From Sciurus carolinensis (Eukaryota; Chordata; Mammalia; Rodentia; Sciuridae): a DNA stretch of 64,000 bases. Under the pieces are notes generated by a model that saw nothing but the letters and a program-made list of their open reading frames with translations, did not search any database and was not told the DNA's origin. The stretch is taken from assembly GCF_902686445.1 (NCBI RefSeq), contig NC_062218.1, positions 19,025,515 through 19,089,514 of the forward strand, given 5' to 3'. Position 1 is the first letter of the stretch; each line of letters starts with the position of its first letter. Positions 38,888 to 49,960 of the stretch are shown piece after piece. The translations under genes were made by a program, and so were the position numbers.

Positions 38888-39373
38888 TCAGTGTGGAGAT
38901 TCCTTAGAAAACTTGGAATGGAACCACCATTTGACCCAGCTATCCCACTCCTTGGCCTATATCCAAAGAACTTAAAATCAGCATACTACAGAGATACAGC
39001 CACAACAATGTTCATAGCTGCTCAATTCACAATAACCAGATTGTGGAACCAAACTAGATGCCCTTCAATGGATGAATGGATAAAGAAACTGTGATATATG
39101 TATATATATACATGTATATATATACATATATATACATGTATATATATATGTATATATACATGTATATACATATATATGTATATATACATATATATACATG
39201 TATATATATATATACATATATATACACACACAATGGAATATTACTCAGCCATAAAAAATAATAAAATTATGGCATTTTCAGGCAAATGGATGAAATTGGA
39301 GAATATCATGCTAAGTGAGATAAACCAATCTCAAAAAACTAAAGAACGAATGATCTCACTGATAAGTGGATGA
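38888..39373 (+). pseudogene. L1 ORF2 C-terminal remnant (dead on arrival)
   Basis: This frame encodes the extreme C-terminus of the L1 ORF2 protein, downstream of the reverse transcriptase domain. Recognisable pieces are '[18 protein letters not shown]', '[15 protein letters not shown]' and '[20 protein letters not shown]', ending 'SLISG' at the normal stop (39371-39373). One TGG tryptophan codon has become a TGA stop at 39092-39094. An in-frame TA-rich expansion of roughly 45 codons follows at 39095-39232, replacing the normal short 'YIYT' stretch, after which the same frame resumes. The endonuclease and polymerase domains are absent through 5' truncation, so it cannot make an active protein. 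Confidence 0.85.
39095..39232. repeat. TA-rich (ATACAT/TATATG) expanded tract
   Basis: About 138 bp built only of TATA, CATG and TACA units in changing order, for example 'tatatatacatgtatatata', ending in a short CA run. It grew from the short 'tatatatacac' present in normal L1 ORF2. Much of it is self-complementary. Confidence 0.9.
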
Positions 39374-39779
39374 TGACACATAATGGGGGTGGGAGGGGGG
39401 CAAGAATGGAGGAAGGAGGGACTGTATAGAGGGATAAGAGGGTTGGGAGGGGTGGGGAGGAAGAAAAAAAATAACAAAATGAATCAAAAACAATTACCCT
39501 AGGTAAATGTATGATTACAAAAACAGTATGCCTCTACTTCGTGTACAAACAGAGAAACAAGGTGTATCCCATTTGTTTACAATAAAAATGAATTAAAAGA
39601 AGAAATATTAGCATATTATTAAAAAAAGAAGAACCTGCACAAATAATATTGGGAATAAATAGAATCTGTGGAGTTAGACTATCCTTCCATTCACACCTTG
39701 GATACATTAGGCAAAGAAGTTTGATTATGGCTGCTTCAGAAAAGTCAATGAAATATTGTATGAGTATACCTGCCACAGT

Positions 39780-40163
39780 CAGTATTTATTAGTGGTTTGA
39801 TATCAGTGAATCAGTGACAACACTAATCAAATTACAATCTATTAAAAAGTAGTGCTCTCAGTAGGTAGCATGCATTAATTACAGAAATACTTTAATGATT
39901 CCTGGTTAAATCATTTGGCATATTAATCTACCTTTCTGTCTCTCTGTCTCTGGCCTTCCCTGTTACAGATTTTATTTTGTATTTTGAAAAAACAACTGCA
40001 ACTAAGATAACCTCTTTGCCTTTATTTACCTTTTGTTTTTAATGGAGATACAAAGTGAAAAAATACATACATACTTAAGACTTAGCAGAAGTTTCTCTAA
40101 GAAGTTACTTTAGGAAATGCCAGATTAGAAAATAAAGATTATACAGTATCACAAATATCATCC
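39780..40163. other. Unassigned spacer
   Basis: No gene or element recognised. Confidence 0.4.
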
Positions 40164-40289
40164 ATTCCAAATGTTTGTATCCCCACAAAATGAACATGTT
40201 GAATTTCTAACTCCAGTGTGTTAGAAAGTGGAACTTTGGGGAGGTACTTAGGTTTAGATAAGTTCAGGAAGTAGAGCCCACATGAAGAG
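40164..40289 (+). mobile_element. MaLR LTR, 5' part (split)
   Basis: 'ttccaaatgtttgtatcccc', 'acatgttgaatttctaactc' and 'ggtacttaggtttagataag' followed by 'agagcccacatgaa' match the 5' third of an MST/MLT1-type LTR. It stops abruptly at L1 sequence; the matching 3' part resumes at 42412. Confidence 0.75.
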
Positions 40290-40510
40290 ATAATATTCAT
40301 ATACAAGGAAAATTATAGAACATTAAAGAAAGAAATTGAAGGAAACCATAGAATATAGAAAGATCTCTCATGTTCTAGGATAAACTTATGTAATATTATC
40401 AAAATGATCATGTTATCAAAAGTATTATACAGATACAATGCAATTCCCATTAAAATACCAATGATATTCTTCACAGTATCAGGAAAAAATAGTCCTAAAA
40501 TTAATTTGGA

Positions 40511-40547
40511 ACAACAACAACAACAACAACAAAACAAAACAAAAAAA
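40511..40547. repeat. (CAA)n/(AAAAC)n simple repeat
   Basis: About seven CAA units merging into AAAAC units, inside the L1 where ORF2 normally reads a lysine/asparagine-rich stretch. Confidence 0.9.
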
Positions 40548-41364
40548 TAGCCAAAGCAATACTGAGCATGAAGAGGAATGTTGGAGACATCACAATATCT
40601 GAATCAAATCACACTATATACCTAAAGTAATAAAAACAACATGATATTGGTATAAAATTAGACATGAAGACCAATGGAACAAAATAGAAGACAGACAAAC
40701 CCATGCAGTTATAGTCACTAATACTTGAAATAGTTACCAAAATATATTTTGGAGAAAAGATAGGGGCTTTTTTTTTATAACAAATGATACTGGGGAAACA
40801 GGATATTTATATTTTAAAATATAAAACTAGATTCCTATTTTTCACCCTGCTCAAAAGTCAACTCAAAGTGAATCAAAGATTTAGAAATTAAACCATAAAC
40901 TTTGCAACAGTAAGGAGACAACAGAAACTCAACACTCCAACATGTTGGCACAGGAACCAACTTTCTTAACAAGAGTACTAAAGTTCAAAAAATAAGAATC
41001 AATAAGAAAAAAATAAGAATCAATAAGAGTGCGGCATCAAACTAGAATATTCCTGCACAGGAAAAGAGAAAAGCAGTAAAAGAGAGTGCCTATAGAAGGG
41101 GAGAAAATAATTGCCAGCTACTCCTCCAACAGGGGCTTAATAACCAGATTACATGAACTCGAAAACACCAAACAAGAAAAGAAAAAAAAAAAAAAATCAA
41201 TAAGTGGGTAAAAAGAAATAAGACATTTCTTAAAAGAGGAACTACAAAAGGCCAAGAAATATAATGAAAAATTTTTCAACATTCCTAACAATCAAAGAAA
41301 TGCAAATCATTGAGGTTTCCTTTCACCCTAATTAGAAGGGCAATCATCAAGAATAGAAATAATA

Positions 41365-41519
41365 TGACACTATTCTCTATGTGCATATATGACTACAAGC
41401 CTGGTGTGATTGTACATCATGTACTATAGATGAATGAGAAATTATACTCATTTATGTACAATGTGTCAACATAAATTCTATCATGTATAACTAATTAGAA
41501 CAAAAATTTTTAAAAAGAC
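41365..41519 (+). mobile_element. L1 3' end nested in an older L1
   Basis: A ~155-bp L1 3' UTR terminus: 'tgtgattgtacatcatgtac', 'atttatgtacaatgtgtcaa', 'ttctatcatgtataactaat', then an A-rich tail. It interrupts the ORF2 of the host L1 and is flanked by the 11-bp repeat 'tagaaataata' at 41354-41364 and 41520-41530. Host sequence continues in register on both sides. Confidence 0.85.
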
Positions 41520-42411
41520 TAGAAATAATAAATGCTGGCAGTGATTTTGGGGAAAAGGTACACTTATACATTATTGGTAGGACTACAAATTAGTACAACT
41601 CTTTTGGAAAGTAATATGGAGATTCTCCTAAAGACTAGGTGACAATCATACAACGTAGCTATCCTACTCTTCGGTATTTCTACAAAATAATTAAAATCAA
41701 CATAATATAGTGATACAGGCACATTAATGTTTACAGCAACACGATTCACTAAAATTAATTTGTAGAAGCATCCAAGATGCCAATTGACAGATAAATGGAT
41801 AAAGAAAATGTCATACATAAGACATATATATTACATACATATATATAATAAATATAACATATACATGCTTACAGTGGAGATTTACTCAGTTATAAAGAAG
41901 AATGAAATGATGGCACTAGCTAGTAAATAGATGGAAGTGGACATCTATTTACATCATGCTAAGTGAAATAAGTCAGTCTCAGAAAGTCAAGGGTCAAATT
42001 TTTCTCTCATATGCAGAAAGTAGAGGAAAATGTGGAATTAAAGAGTAAGGAGAATCTCATGGAAATAGAAGGGAGATAAGTGAAGTATTGGAAGGGGAGG
42101 GATGAAGGATGGAAAAATGGAGGAAATACAAAGTGAAATTGACCAAATTATGCCATGTACACATGAATATTCCACAGTGAATTCTACCTTTATTTACATC
42201 TATAAAGCACCAATTTAAAAAACGATAATAAATAGAAGGAAGACTAGTAAAGTAGAGCAAAAAACATGAGGATAGGGAAGACAGGAGGAAAGAGTTTGTA
42301 CTGGGAACTGAAATAGTAAAGATTATATTTCATACATGTTTGGGTCAAAATGAACCCCATTATTATGTATAAGTATAATGCATTGACAAAAATATTCAAA
42401 AAACAAAAAGT

Positions 42412-42660
42412 TGGTGGAGCTCATTTTATCACTCCTTGTCTCTCATTCTCTCTCTCTCTTTCTCTGTCTCTTCATGTGAGGACAAAGCAAGGAGTTGACC
42501 ACCTACAAACCAGGAAGAAGACCCTCACAGGAACTTAACACTAAAAGCATCTTGATCTTGTTCTTCCAGACCCCACAACTGTTGGACATCAATTTCTGTT
42601 GTTTAAGTCATCTGCTCTGTAATGCATTGTTATGGCATCCTGAGAGTTGGACATTGTTCA
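42412..42660 (+). mobile_element. MaLR LTR, 3' part (split)
   Basis: Resumes the LTR interrupted at 40289: a CT-rich run (42450-42472), 'cttcatgtgaggacaaagca', 'ctacaaaccaggaagaagac', 'cctcacaggaactta', 'caatttctgttgtttaagtc' and 'ttgttatggcatcctgaga'. These blocks are in the order of the 3' half of MST/MLT1-type LTRs. Confidence 0.75.
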
Positions 42661-42678
42661 TAGTGGACTTGATGTTAC

Positions 42679-42699
42679 TTTTTTTTTTTTTTTTTTTTT
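42679..42699. repeat. (T)21 tract
   Basis: Uninterrupted T run just past the LTR. No SINE body adjoins it. Confidence 0.9.
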
Positions 42700-43111
42700 G
42701 AGAAACCATGAATGATAGATGATACCTTAAGGAGCTCACAGATGAGGGGAATCTTCCAACCTGATTAATTATATCTCAATTTGATCCATTCCATAGAGAT
42801 ACATGAAAGAAGGTGAGAAAGAATGACAACTTACCAGCAAGGCAATCCTGTTTTAAGAAATGTTTGCACTGTGTCTCAAAGTGCTTTGGTAATGGTTTTA
42901 GTCCATTAACAGTGTGCAATTTATTAAGCAGGGAAATATAATGCATAACATTTGAACAAAAAAGCATGTAAGTAGGTAGATAGGTTAAGAAGACTGAAAG
43001 AACCTTCTATGAGTTGATAGGTAAGTTGATTTAAGTTTTAGATGCATTTTGAGGTATAAGAATTAAAATACTAAAAATAATAACATTATGGAATAACTAC
43101 AATATGGCAAG

Positions 43112-43783
43112 GTGTTTTGGTCAGTTGGGCTGCCATGTATAAAACCACAGACTTTGTGTCTTAATCACAGAAATTTATTTCTCATGGTTACGGAGTTAGA
43201 TAAGTTTAAGAGCAAGCTGCAGACCCATTCAGTTTCTAACAGGGGCTCTTTTCCTGGCTTATAAATGGATATCACATCTATTAGATAACATGTGACCTAT
43301 TCTGGGTAGGTACATATGAGAAGATAGAGAAATCTTTTTTTTTTTTTTTTTTTTTTTTCGGGAGTGCGGATACCATGGGTTGAACTCAGGGGCATTCAAC
43401 CAATAAGTCACATTCCCAGCCCTATTCTGTATTTTATTTTTAGATAGGGTCTCACTGAATTGCTTAGTGCATCACATTTGCTGAGGCTGGCTTTGAACTC
43501 TTCTTTCTGTTTAAGGACATTGATATTATTGAATCAGGACCCCATTCTTATGACCTCATTTAACCTTAATTATGTTCTTAATCTTTCTTTCCATATATAG
43601 ATAAAAATAAATTTCACCTACTTTAATTAATTTTAAGTAATTATATAATTAAAATAATTTTCATAATATTAAATAATAAATATTTATTATATTAAACACA
43701 TAGATAAAATAAAAATTCCACATTTGGTGTTAGGGCTTCAACATATGAATTCTGGGAGAATACTATTCAATCCATATCACAGT
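43112..43783 (-). mobile_element. MaLR LTR, antisense, split by a SINE
   Basis: On the plus strand: 'tggtcagttgggctgccatg', 'aaaaccacagactttgtgtc', 'cacagaaatttatttctcat', then a SINE (43335-43503), then 'gaatcaggaccccattctta', 'tgacctcatttaaccttaat', 'gttagggcttcaacatatga' and 'ttcaatccatatcacag'. This is the reverse of an MLT1/MST-type LTR. An AT-only stretch at about 43622-43705 is longer than in the usual LTR. Confidence 0.8.
43335..43503 (-). mobile_element. B1-dID SINE, 5'-truncated
   Basis: Starts with 24 T (the reversed A tail), then the reversed dID part ('ccatgggttgaactcagggg', 'gtcacattcccagccct') and part of the reversed B1 ('ttagatagggtctcactgaa', 'gctgaggctggctttgaact'). The B1 5' portion is missing, and host LTR sequence resumes at about 43505. 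Confidence 0.85.
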
Positions 43784-44179
43784 GACTCTGGTAAGCTTCT
43801 TATATGAATTATTTGTTTAAACAATCTTAAAAGTTTTAATCAGTGGGTTACTCTTACTTGTATTTTACTTTAAAGGCTATTATATTATATCAACCCATGA
43901 GATCCTATTATTCCATAGAAAAAGAAGAAAGGAAATGGGATGTGTTGAAGGGAGAAATATAAACAGCAATCGAAGATGTGAACAATAAAAGATGACCTGA
44001 TAGAATAACAAGGAGACTACTTACAAAAGGTGAAAAGGTCTATATTGATATTACAAAAAAACCACACTTTTAAAACAAAACTACAGTAAAGATTTTTCTA
44101 AAAAAAAAAATGCTTTTTATAAGTCTTTCTTAGCATGGAAGTGGAAAGGTCCCACTCCTATATTAAATACAGATATTAC

Positions 44180-44470
44180 TCCACTTACAGCAGGGTCACA
44201 TACAAATGACCCATAGCTACTTGAATATATCTCAAGCTGAAGACATATTTGCTACACCTAACTATGAACACTGTAGATTAGCAACAGAGCTCACTGTAGC
44301 ATCTGGGTCACTTCCCCTAAGGATCACATGACTGATGGATCTGAGGATTGCGGCCACTGACCAGCATCATGGCAGAGTATTCTGTTACAGCTTGCTAGCC
44401 CAGGAAAAGAACAAAATTCAAAAATTCAAGTCCACTTCCTACAAATTCTCACCATTTTTACACCGTTATA
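44180..44470. mobile_element. Tigger-like DNA transposon remnant
   Basis: Blocks 'tacacctaactatgaacac', 'accagcatcatggcagagta', 'cttgctagcccaggaaaaga' and 'acaaaattcaaaaattcaag' parallel a non-autonomous Tigger-related (mariner-superfamily) element of mammals ('cagcatcacgagagagtat..gctagcccgggaaaagatcaaaattc'). No transposase frame is present. Terminal repeats are not clear and the edges are approximate. Confidence 0.55.
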
Positions 44471-45039
44471 TAGCCAGAAATCTTTAAAGTGTCTTATGTT
44501 GGGGCCCTTCTGTACTAGAGAAAGTAGAGAAAATTGAAATATTTCTCCTAAGAATGACTATTTTCTAAAAATAACCTTCACAGAACTGCTGATGCAGATC
44601 TCAGAAACACATTTGCCTCAGAAGCCACTGTGTAAAGTGTTTGAGCTAATGGCCCAAAGAGATGTGACCAAGGACTCCTCAGTGGTGTTTCTTAAGACCT
44701 GATTTTATGTATTGAGCAAATTGCACCATGCCAAGGAAAGAATGTAAGTAAAATGCAGCATGCTTAAGAATGAGAAATAAAACTGCTACACAGGTTGAAC
44801 AGGGTGAGCTAATAGCCTCCTGTGAATGAAAGATTTGGTAGATTCTGTTGGAAGGATTAATCTTAACTGCAGCTGGACAATGGGGTTCTACTAAAGAGTT
44901 GGAATGGACCCCTGACTATTGCCTTTAGATCTACTATGAAGGTAGCGACAGTTTCTTACATCATGAAGGACACTGATACAACAAGGTATTGAATTGGGCT
45001 ATTTTGTATATTCAAATGATTCCCAAATATCAAAGTCTA
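44471..45039. other. Unassigned sequence, no gene
   Basis: No gene or element recognised. Confidence 0.4.
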
Positions 45040-45520
45040 TCAATCTTCTGTCTATTCTATAAATTTCTTGATCACTTTATGTAGCTTTGATTAAATTGAA
45101 ATACCAAATCATAGAAGTCATCTTTGATTCTTTTTCTTTTTTAATATCTCCAATTGTAACTTACCCTTATAAACTATTCACTTTTCTTCCAAATAATATA
45201 TGGACTTTATCTGTTTGCTATTGGTCTTATCTCCCATGAACAAAATCTCCATTATTTCTTGTCCGAAGCACTACAATGTAATCCAAATGGCCCCCTTTCT
45301 TTCATCCTACCCAATCTTCTAACAACAATGTTATATAGCAACCATTAGAGCTTTAAAACTTAGCAAGGGGATCATATTGCCCCTGTCATTATTGGCTACA
45401 TTTAGCATAGCATTTAATTATTTGGACTGTAAGGTAATACATAATCCAAATCCTGTCCTCCTTCACGCCCTTTACGAATACTTTCCTTCTCTGTAGAAAT
45501 ATTCCCTGTCTCACACTAGT
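45040..45520 (+). mobile_element. L2 LINE fragment
   Basis: Sense L2 order: 'agtcatctttgattcttttt', 'catgaacaaaatctccatta', 'caaccattagagctttaaaa' and 'aatacataatccaaatcctg', paralleling the L2 blocks 'gtcatcctcgactcctccct', 'ccaccatcatctctcgcctg', 'agccagagtgatctttt' and 'agtaaaatccaaa'. Old and non-coding. Confidence 0.6.
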
Positions 45521-47735
45521 TAACTTTGTAAAGAATGTATGCCTTCTGGATATTATCCACTTTGATATTCTTTTATTTATTTTCCTAAACATATCAATCA
45601 CAATTTGCTTAGGAAATGGCATACAAAAGTACTAAAAATATGCTTTGAATAAATAGTAAGTATTTTACTAGTTTTGATATGTATCCCAATATTTATACAA
45701 GGTCTATGACCTCATGGAGTTTGCATTATGTATCTACATCTATATCTGTATGCAGTTAGGGAAAAAGGAAACAATTCATAAAAAGAAGACTTGAATTGAA
45801 GTAGGGGTAAAGTTACCACAAAGATAAAAATGTTTTCATGGATACATTAAAAAGGCAGGTATAACCTATTATAAAATACCAATTCATAAAAATCAGGTTT
45901 AACACACCAAAGGCTTAACTCCTACCAAGTTCCTGTTGTGCTTTGGGTTTTCCAGGAGAGCATTCTAGACACAGTTCCATATAAACAAACCCACCACCAA
46001 CTTGACAGAGGGTAGCATATTTGGACAGAGGAAAATCACTGCTCATGTAAAGATTATGAACATTTATTGTATAATATATGTATGTTATCACATTATACTC
46101 ATACCTCTCTATTTAAAAATGAATACATTCTGAACATTATTGATATGGAACTTAGGAAACAGGGTACAGCCTAAGGAAATCAAGGGATGGTGTTACTGCT
46201 GCAAGTATTTTCTGACTTCCTACCCCATATTAAGTGCAAGGGATTCAATTTGGAGAAAACTCGGGTTCCTGGCCTACTTTGAGCTTGCATCATAATGGAT
46301 GACAGTGTGCAAAGAGGACGGACTCGCAGTGCAGGCTGTAATTGAGCTCATAGAAGGGGCATAATGCCTTGCTATGTTGTGACAGAGGAGAATGGACATT
46401 AAACCAGAAATGGGGGCAGTTTCCCCCAAAGCCTTTCTATTGCTAAACAGTCCTAGCATAGCCAAGAGACTATGCAAATGTCTTGCTACCCCACCCCACC
46501 CCACCCACCAAAACACAAAAACAAAAACACACATATGGCCCAGTTTTACACAGACTATCATTTTGAATTTTCCAGTAACAACAAGCTATACTTTTGTAAT
46601 GATTGAAAATGTGGAAGTTTTTGAAATGTATTTTACTGCTAAATGCACTGGGATACATATACTCTCCAAGTGAAAATGTACCAGAAAATTTTCTCATTAT
46701 GTGGTCTCAGCATTAAAAGAACAAACCAAGGGAGGTTGGAAATCAAATCTATTGTCCACGATGTGGCTCTCCACAATTATTTAGACACATGTTTGAATTC
46801 TTTCACAGCAATTACCTAGTCCAGGGTGTTCTATTATCTCAATTTTGCCAGGATTGAAAAGGACACAAAAATTTCTTCCAAAATGTTGAAGAACAGTTTT
46901 ATTTCTAGAGAAAAAGACCCTGATGTTTCAGACCACACAATTATGTGAAATTTCACACTTTTGTGTCAGTTTTAGAAAAGAGATATTCTTTATAAACCTT
47001 GGTTTGGAATTGCGCTGGATGGATGGTAGTATCTTATCTGATTCAGATTGTTATTTGAAAAAAATGAAAATTATGGCACAATAAGTCTAAGTGAATAATA
47101 ATAATTTTAAAACATAGCTATCTATATCTAGGCAAAAAAAGGCAAAGATGAATATTAAAATTTGAGGATGAAGGAAAAAAGAGAAACATTTGGGAAATGG
47201 TTAGATTCAGGTAAAATATTTTTTACATGTTGTCATTAGACTTAGAAGAAGCAGTGTAAATTTCCTCCCAGTTGCACCCAGAACTTTCTCACTGGACTTT
47301 CGTCATATGAAACATTATGTGTTTCCAAGTGTCTGTGGCACAAAAATTCCTGTTTAGAACCACGGAGACACATGACCTGCAGTGGCGATCCCACAAGCAG
47401 CTGAAGGTTCCTTCTCTCTGTGGCTTCATGCTACAACAAATATGTTGTAAAGTGTAATTTTCTAATCTCATTCTTTTGTTAGACTAGGATGTTATCTATA
47501 GACCAACAAACAAAAAGTTAGTCTTAGAAGCAAACTTTCATAATTGCATATATTTTATTAATATTTAAAAATACTGTTGGTAAGTACTTTGAAATTCAAT
47601 TTACTTTTCATTGATATTTAGAAACATAAAAATGTACACATTATGTATATACTATGCAGTGTTTAAAGCAGACTAAATACATCTGTCTCCTCAAACAGTT
47701 ACCATTTTTATGGTGAAAATATTCAAAATACTTTC
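45521..47735. other. Unassigned sequence, no gene
   Basis: No coding region recognised. A C-rich low-complexity run ('ccaccccaccccacccacc') followed by AAAAC units lies at about 46487-46530. An octamer-type 'atgcaaat' site occurs near 46473, within a somewhat GC-richer stretch (46260-46500). Confidence 0.4.
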
Positions 47736-47747
47736 CTCCAGCTTTTT

Positions 47748-47850
47748 CCTTTTTTTTAAAATTTTATTTTCTTGCAGTGCTGGGGATTGAACCCAGGACC
47801 TTGTACTTGATAGACAAGCACTCTACCAACTGAGCTATATCCCCAGCCCT
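47748..47850 (-). mobile_element. ID-family SINE
   Basis: Reversed ID: T-rich tail, 'gtgctggggattgaacccag', 'gaccttgtacttgatagaca', 'actctaccaactgagctata' and 'tccccagcc'. It lies against a second SINE and shares a target sequence with it. Confidence 0.9.
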
Positions 47851-47863
47851 CTCCAGGTTCTTT

Positions 47864-48043
47864 ACTGTTGTTTTTCTCGTGATGGGGACTGAACGCAGGG
47901 ATGATTAGTACTGAGCTGTGTCTTTAGCCCTTTTTTATTTTGAGAGGGTTTCCCTAAGTTGCTGGGACTTGGCCTTGAACTTTCGATCTTCTTGCTTCAG
48001 GCTCCCAAGGAGCTAGGATTAAGCACGCACCACCACATCCATC
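47864..48043 (-). mobile_element. B1-dID composite SINE
   Basis: Reversed dID ('gatggggactgaacgcaggg', 'tgagctgtgtctttagccc') followed by reversed B1 ('ttgagagggtttccctaagt', 'gcctcccaagg'-equivalent 'ggctcccaaggagctaggat', 'cgcaccaccacatcc'). Confidence 0.85.
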
Positions 48044-48059
48044 TTTTCTAGCTTTTTGA

Positions 48060-48995
48060 AATGTACAGTTCATTATTGTTATCTATAGCCGCCTACCAAG
48101 ATATAACACACCAGAAATTCTTGATCTAACTGTGACTTAGGACCTACTGATCTACTTTTCCCCATCCCTCTCACCTATACTCCCTAGTCTCTGAAGGACC
48201 TTTCCAGGGGAAACTTAATTTGACTGTCAATTTTCCAAACAAGTAAGGAAAATGTGTTATGAAGACACAAAGAACAAATTGTTCAAATTATACATGAGTC
48301 TAAAATATAACTCTAGATCTAGGTAACTTGAAGAGTATAACTTTTATAGCATAACATTTCAGTGTTCCAAATGAACAATCAATACAAGATAGTTAATATT
48401 TACCCTTATCATTTTGTCATGTATAGTAATTCTGTTGTACTCCAGTCTCAGGTTAGACTGCATCCTGAGAGCTGCAAAAGTTAAATTTCATTCTCTAGGT
48501 ATGTATTTTGTCTGGTAGAAAACTGAAATGACTTGGAGTTGCATCCTGTTGCTCTCTGGCACTCAAAGACATGATCAAGTCGCAGGATAACATAGACAGC
48601 CTGTGATGTTTATCAGCAACAGATCAAGAAGAAAGATCCAATTTATACAAATGATTAGGTATATTAACCTTGGATAGGTTAAGTTAATTTTTCTGGTCTT
48701 CATATATATGTGCCATAACATTAACTGCAGTACAAACATCCAGTCTTGTAGAGAGCAATAAAGAACTTGAAGTATAGAAAGGTGCTTTGAAGTATGTAAA
48801 TAATTTCCAATATTTATTGTTTATTATTTAAAATAAACTGAAAACAGCAAGTGTAAAAGGTCTAAAATGTTTCTGAATGCTCCATTACCAACAGAAAATC
48901 AGAAAAATCAATTATGTGTTCTGAAATTGACCTCTGTTTAGAACTGAATTTTGGTGAAGAAAAAAAGCTAATTTATACATATTAACTTATTTTAC

Positions 48996-49000
<5 letters not shown>
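48060..49000. other. Unassigned AT-rich sequence, no gene
   Basis: No gene or element recognised. Confidence 0.4.

Positions 49001-49036
<36 letters not shown>
49001..49036. repeat. (CA)n microsatellite
   Basis: About eighteen CA units, followed by the alternating purine-pyrimidine 'gtgcgtgcacac', so about 48 bp could adopt Z-form DNA. Confidence 0.95.
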
Positions 49037-49041
<5 letters not shown>

Positions 49042-49309
49042 TGCACACAAACACATCCCAGAAGATTTTCAAAACCTTGTCTGGATTTAACATTATGAAA
49101 GACAAAAGCCTTTCAAAAATCCTAAAAGGAAATTTGACCACTGTTTCAACTCTTTGCTGTACTTCTGACAGACTTTAAGCTGTACAAATGTCAGCTGCCG
49201 GGATTCATTAGAATTATATGAGAATTCCCTTTTGAGTCCACAGAAATCCATTGATTGATTCTGAGCATCTACCACTCCTATCAATTAAGGTTAAACTAGA
49301 AACAACTAC

Positions 49310-49960
49310 CTGCTGTTGGGTAGATGTAGTTGGCATTGATATATAAGGGCCATTAACTGGCTTCTGTTAACGCATTTGTGAAGAAAAAAAGCACCATAGA
49401 TGGTAGGATTGGTACCCTGCACTAATGATGGAAATGCTCTCTCCTGTGGCTTACTGTTTATCAATTGATGCATGTGCTATTACAGGAGCAAAATATCAAT
49501 TCTTTGAGCCTTGGCTTGCTCCTCCACGCTGCACCTATTGCTTATGGTGATTGAATGCTAAGTGTCATGTGAAATGCTGAGGAGGAGAGCATCTTAGTGG
49601 AGAATTATATCATGGTAATTCTCATCCCAGGACTATAGGCCGAGTTAGCAGACAGTAACGGGACTCATTTAAAATGCGGTGTTATAATGACAACACGATG
49701 AGCTCATCCAAGAAAGAACATTGTCAAGACTCAGGAAATGGAAACCTTTCAAAATCTAAATTGGAGACTATTTTCTGCAATGGCTAATATTCATGTAAAG
49801 AAAGAGAAATGGAGGTCTGTTGCTGGTCTCAGTTTGCCGGGTTTTGTTGTCTGTTTTCCCTTTCTTGAGAAAAGTTATTTTGGAATAACTATCACGTGCA
49901 AATTTTTAGAGCCAGGGCACTGCTAATGAGCCTTGTGTCCTGGAGATCTTTCTTTGTCAT
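49310..49960. other. Repeat-free, CpG-retaining stretch; possible regulatory element
   Basis: No transposon is recognisable here and I counted about eight CpGs in 650 bp. It carries homeodomain-like cores ('gctaatgagcc', 'actaatgatgg'), 'atcacgtgc' (E-box CACGTG at 49891-49896) and 'aacggga'. The longest frame is a 62-codon one with no motif. The texture is that of a conserved noncoding element, but nothing in one sequence can prove constraint. Confidence 0.3.

Larger units (their letters stand above)
38864..39639 (+). mobile_element. 5'-truncated L1 with target-site duplication
   Basis: A truncated L1 holding the end of ORF2, the 3' UTR and an A-rich tail. It is flanked by an 11-bp direct repeat, 'aagaacctgca', at 38864-38874 and 39629-39639, which marks the insertion site. 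The body starts near 38875-38888 and the canonical 3' end is near 39597. ORF2 is interrupted by only one stop codon in the part present, so this is among the younger insertions here. It contains an expanded TA-rich tract. Confidence 0.9.
40290..42411 (+). mobile_element. L1, 5'-truncated, inserted in an LTR
   Basis: Sense ORF2 sequence starts near 40290 ('aaaattatagaacattaaag', 'agatacaatgcaattcccat', 'aatttggaacaac') and continues to the ORF2 end ('tttactcagttataaagaag', 'catcatgctaagtgaaataa'), then a purine-rich 3' UTR and a terminus ('tattatgtataagtataatg') with a poor A-rich tail near 42395. Frameshifts and stops are many, so it is older than the L1 at 38.9 kb. It contains a CAA microsatellite and a second L1 3' end. 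Confidence 0.85.

Noticed and set aside
39022..39261. Frames rich in Y, I, M and C on both strands
   Set aside because: They are translations of the TA-rich tract inside an L1.
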